Of a stretch of DNA of 64,000 nt, positions 63,244 to 64,000 are shown piece by piece (within the stretch, counting starts at the first letter, position 1; each line of letters opens with the position of its first letter). The position numbers and the translations under genes are program-made. The DNA comes from Haloechinothrix alba (GTDB lineage Bacteria; Actinomycetota; Actinomycetes; Mycobacteriales; Pseudonocardiaceae). The DNA lies in the NCBI RefSeq assembly GCF_900188115.1, contig NZ_FZNW01000017.1, positions 1 through 64,000 of the forward strand. Reading direction: 5' to 3'. The notes below the pieces were generated by a model. The model saw only the letters and a list, made by a program, of their open reading frames with translations, was not told the DNA's origin and searched no databases.

Positions 63244-64000
63244 TCACGATGGAGGGAACGGGGCTTCGTCCTGCGAGCACGTCGTGCCGGCCGGTGGGAG
63301 GGTCCCGGACACCAGGTAGTCCTCCACGCGCGCAGCGACGCACGCGCTCTCCCCCAGCGCGCCATGACCCCAGCCGTCCAGCGTCAGCATGCGGGAGCCT
63401 TCCCGCAACGTGTTGAGCATCCGCGCCCCACTGATCGGGGTTGCGGGGTCGTGCCGATGAGCAACCAGAAGCACCGGAGCGGACGTGTCCGTCGCGAATG
63501 GCCCCCGGTACGCGTCATCCGACGACCCCGGCCACTGCGCGCAGACAGAGGACCGCCAGCTCCACATCCGGCCGAATCCCGGCGCCTCGCGGTCAGCCCG
63601 GTCGGCGGCGGCGTGCCACGCCCGCGGGTGCGCCGGGTTGGCGCTGTCGGCGCAGATGATCCCCTGGGTAACCGGGGCCAGTTCCAGGCGCTCACCACCG
63701 ACCCTGGTCGCTGGACCGCTGTCGAGCTGCCGCTGAAGTCGTGCGAGTGCGGCGCCGGCGCTGCTCTGCCGCTGCGTATCGCCGAACATGTCGTCATATG
63801 CCGCGCCGATGAACCGCATCAGCGGCAGATACGACCCGACACTGCGCAACGCGCCATCCGCGGTGGTCACCACGTCCTGGTACCGCAGCATCGTGCCGTC
63901 GACGTCAACCGGGCCGCGCTCGAGACGGTTCATGATGCGCTGCCACTTCGCCTCGGCCTCCCCCGCAATCGGGCACCGCTGCTCGCCGACCCGGTCGCAC
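63244..64000 (-). CDS. Tripeptidyl-aminopeptidase-type alpha/beta-hydrolase, C-terminal part (cut by window edge)
   Basis: At least 251 codons; the frame runs open to the window end (CDRVGEQRCPIAGEAEAKWQ upstream of the first Met), so the N terminus is outside. The TAP-like C-terminal domain is clear: VLLVAHRHDPATPISGARML with the acid Asp, MLTLDGWGHGALGESACV with the catalytic His, and SGTLPPAGTTC. Such secreted serine hydrolases cleave tripeptides or small amides. The nucleophile motif is not in the window. Confidence 0.85.
   Translation of the reverse strand, partial: CDRVGEQRCPIAGEAEAKWQRIMNRLERGPVDVDGTMLRYQDVVTTADGALRSVGSYLPLMRFIGAAYDDMFGDTQRQSSAGAALARLQRQLDSGPATRVGGERLELAPVTQGIICADSANPAHPRAWHAAADRADREAPGFGRMWSWRSSVCAQWPGSSDDAYRGPFATDTSAPVLLVAHRHDPATPISGARMLNTLREGSRMLTLDGWGHGALGESACVAARVEDYLVSGTLPPAGTTCSQDEAPFPPS

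Overview
The window is chromosomal DNA from a high-GC Gram-positive actinomycete. The evidence is strongly GC-rich codon use, many GTG/TTG starts, IdeR-type iron boxes, a mycothiol-linked thioredoxin-fold enzyme and a rifamycin-associated element in front of helR. A member of the Pseudonocardiaceae or a close relative is my inference; nothing in the window proves the genus. There are no rRNA or tRNA genes, no CRISPR array and no recognisable transposase or integrase.

Layout. 1-5.7 kb: a phenol/catechol catabolic locus. A two-component phenol hydroxylase (pheA2, pheA1), catA, catB, an IclR regulator and the start of a second intradiol dioxygenase lie on the minus strand, and catC is divergent. 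A perfect 6-3-6 palindrome sits between the divergent promoters. 5.7-8.4 kb: a translationally coupled pair, a caspase-like protease and a GHSLG serine hydrolase. 8.7-12.7 kb: a cobalamin-type binding protein, a YrdC/YciO protein and a two-component system. 12.8-18.1 kb: a LolA-like exported protein with an ABC-2 exporter, a TetR regulator, a thioredoxin-fold protein and a DinB-like mycothiol-dependent protein.

18.0-23.8 kb: an island bounded by a 140-bp direct repeat made of two host gene tails. It carries a Gfo/Idh oxidoreductase, a DegT aminotransferase, a NUDIX hydrolase, an XRE-TPR regulator and a 5-formyl-THF cyclo-ligase-like protein. 23.7-29.2 kb: a MetE-like protein, then a sulfur-sensing locus (ArsR-rhodanese, MBL-rhodanese, small membrane protein, MFS) with two matching 18-bp operators. 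29.3-33.9 kb: two convergent genes, each with an IdeR-like iron box. One encodes an enolase-fold/ATP-grasp fusion and the other an IucA/IucC (NIS) siderophore synthetase. 34.3-37.7 kb: a frameshifted metal-dependent-hydrolase-type membrane protein, then helR behind a rifamycin-associated element. 37.7-42.8 kb: an aztABCD zinc-uptake locus under a Zur-like palindrome, with an extra beta-propeller lipoprotein.

42.8-46.3 kb: a second island, bounded by a 229-bp direct repeat of an enoyl-CoA hydratase 3' end. It carries an aminoglycoside-phosphotransferase-fold protein, another XRE-TPR regulator and two small genes. 46.9-48.6 kb: eroded DNA with a truncated defence-type helicase and an MNT/HEPN toxin-antitoxin pair. 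48.8-52.2 kb: an AraC regulator, a VOC protein and a UvrA-like protein. 52.3-58.7 kb: membrane proteins, a two-component system, a Met/Asp/Glu-rich lipoprotein and a membrane-anchored molybdopterin oxidoreductase. 58.8-64 kb: a sulfotransferase, a PAP2 membrane enzyme, fragments of a leucyl-tRNA synthetase and a YciI gene, two TetR regulators and a partial tripeptidyl-aminopeptidase-type hydrolase.

Most noteworthy: the iron-boxed enolase/ATP-grasp fusion opposite an NIS synthetase, the coupled caspase/hydrolase pair, and the two small regulator-bearing islands bounded by duplicated host gene ends.
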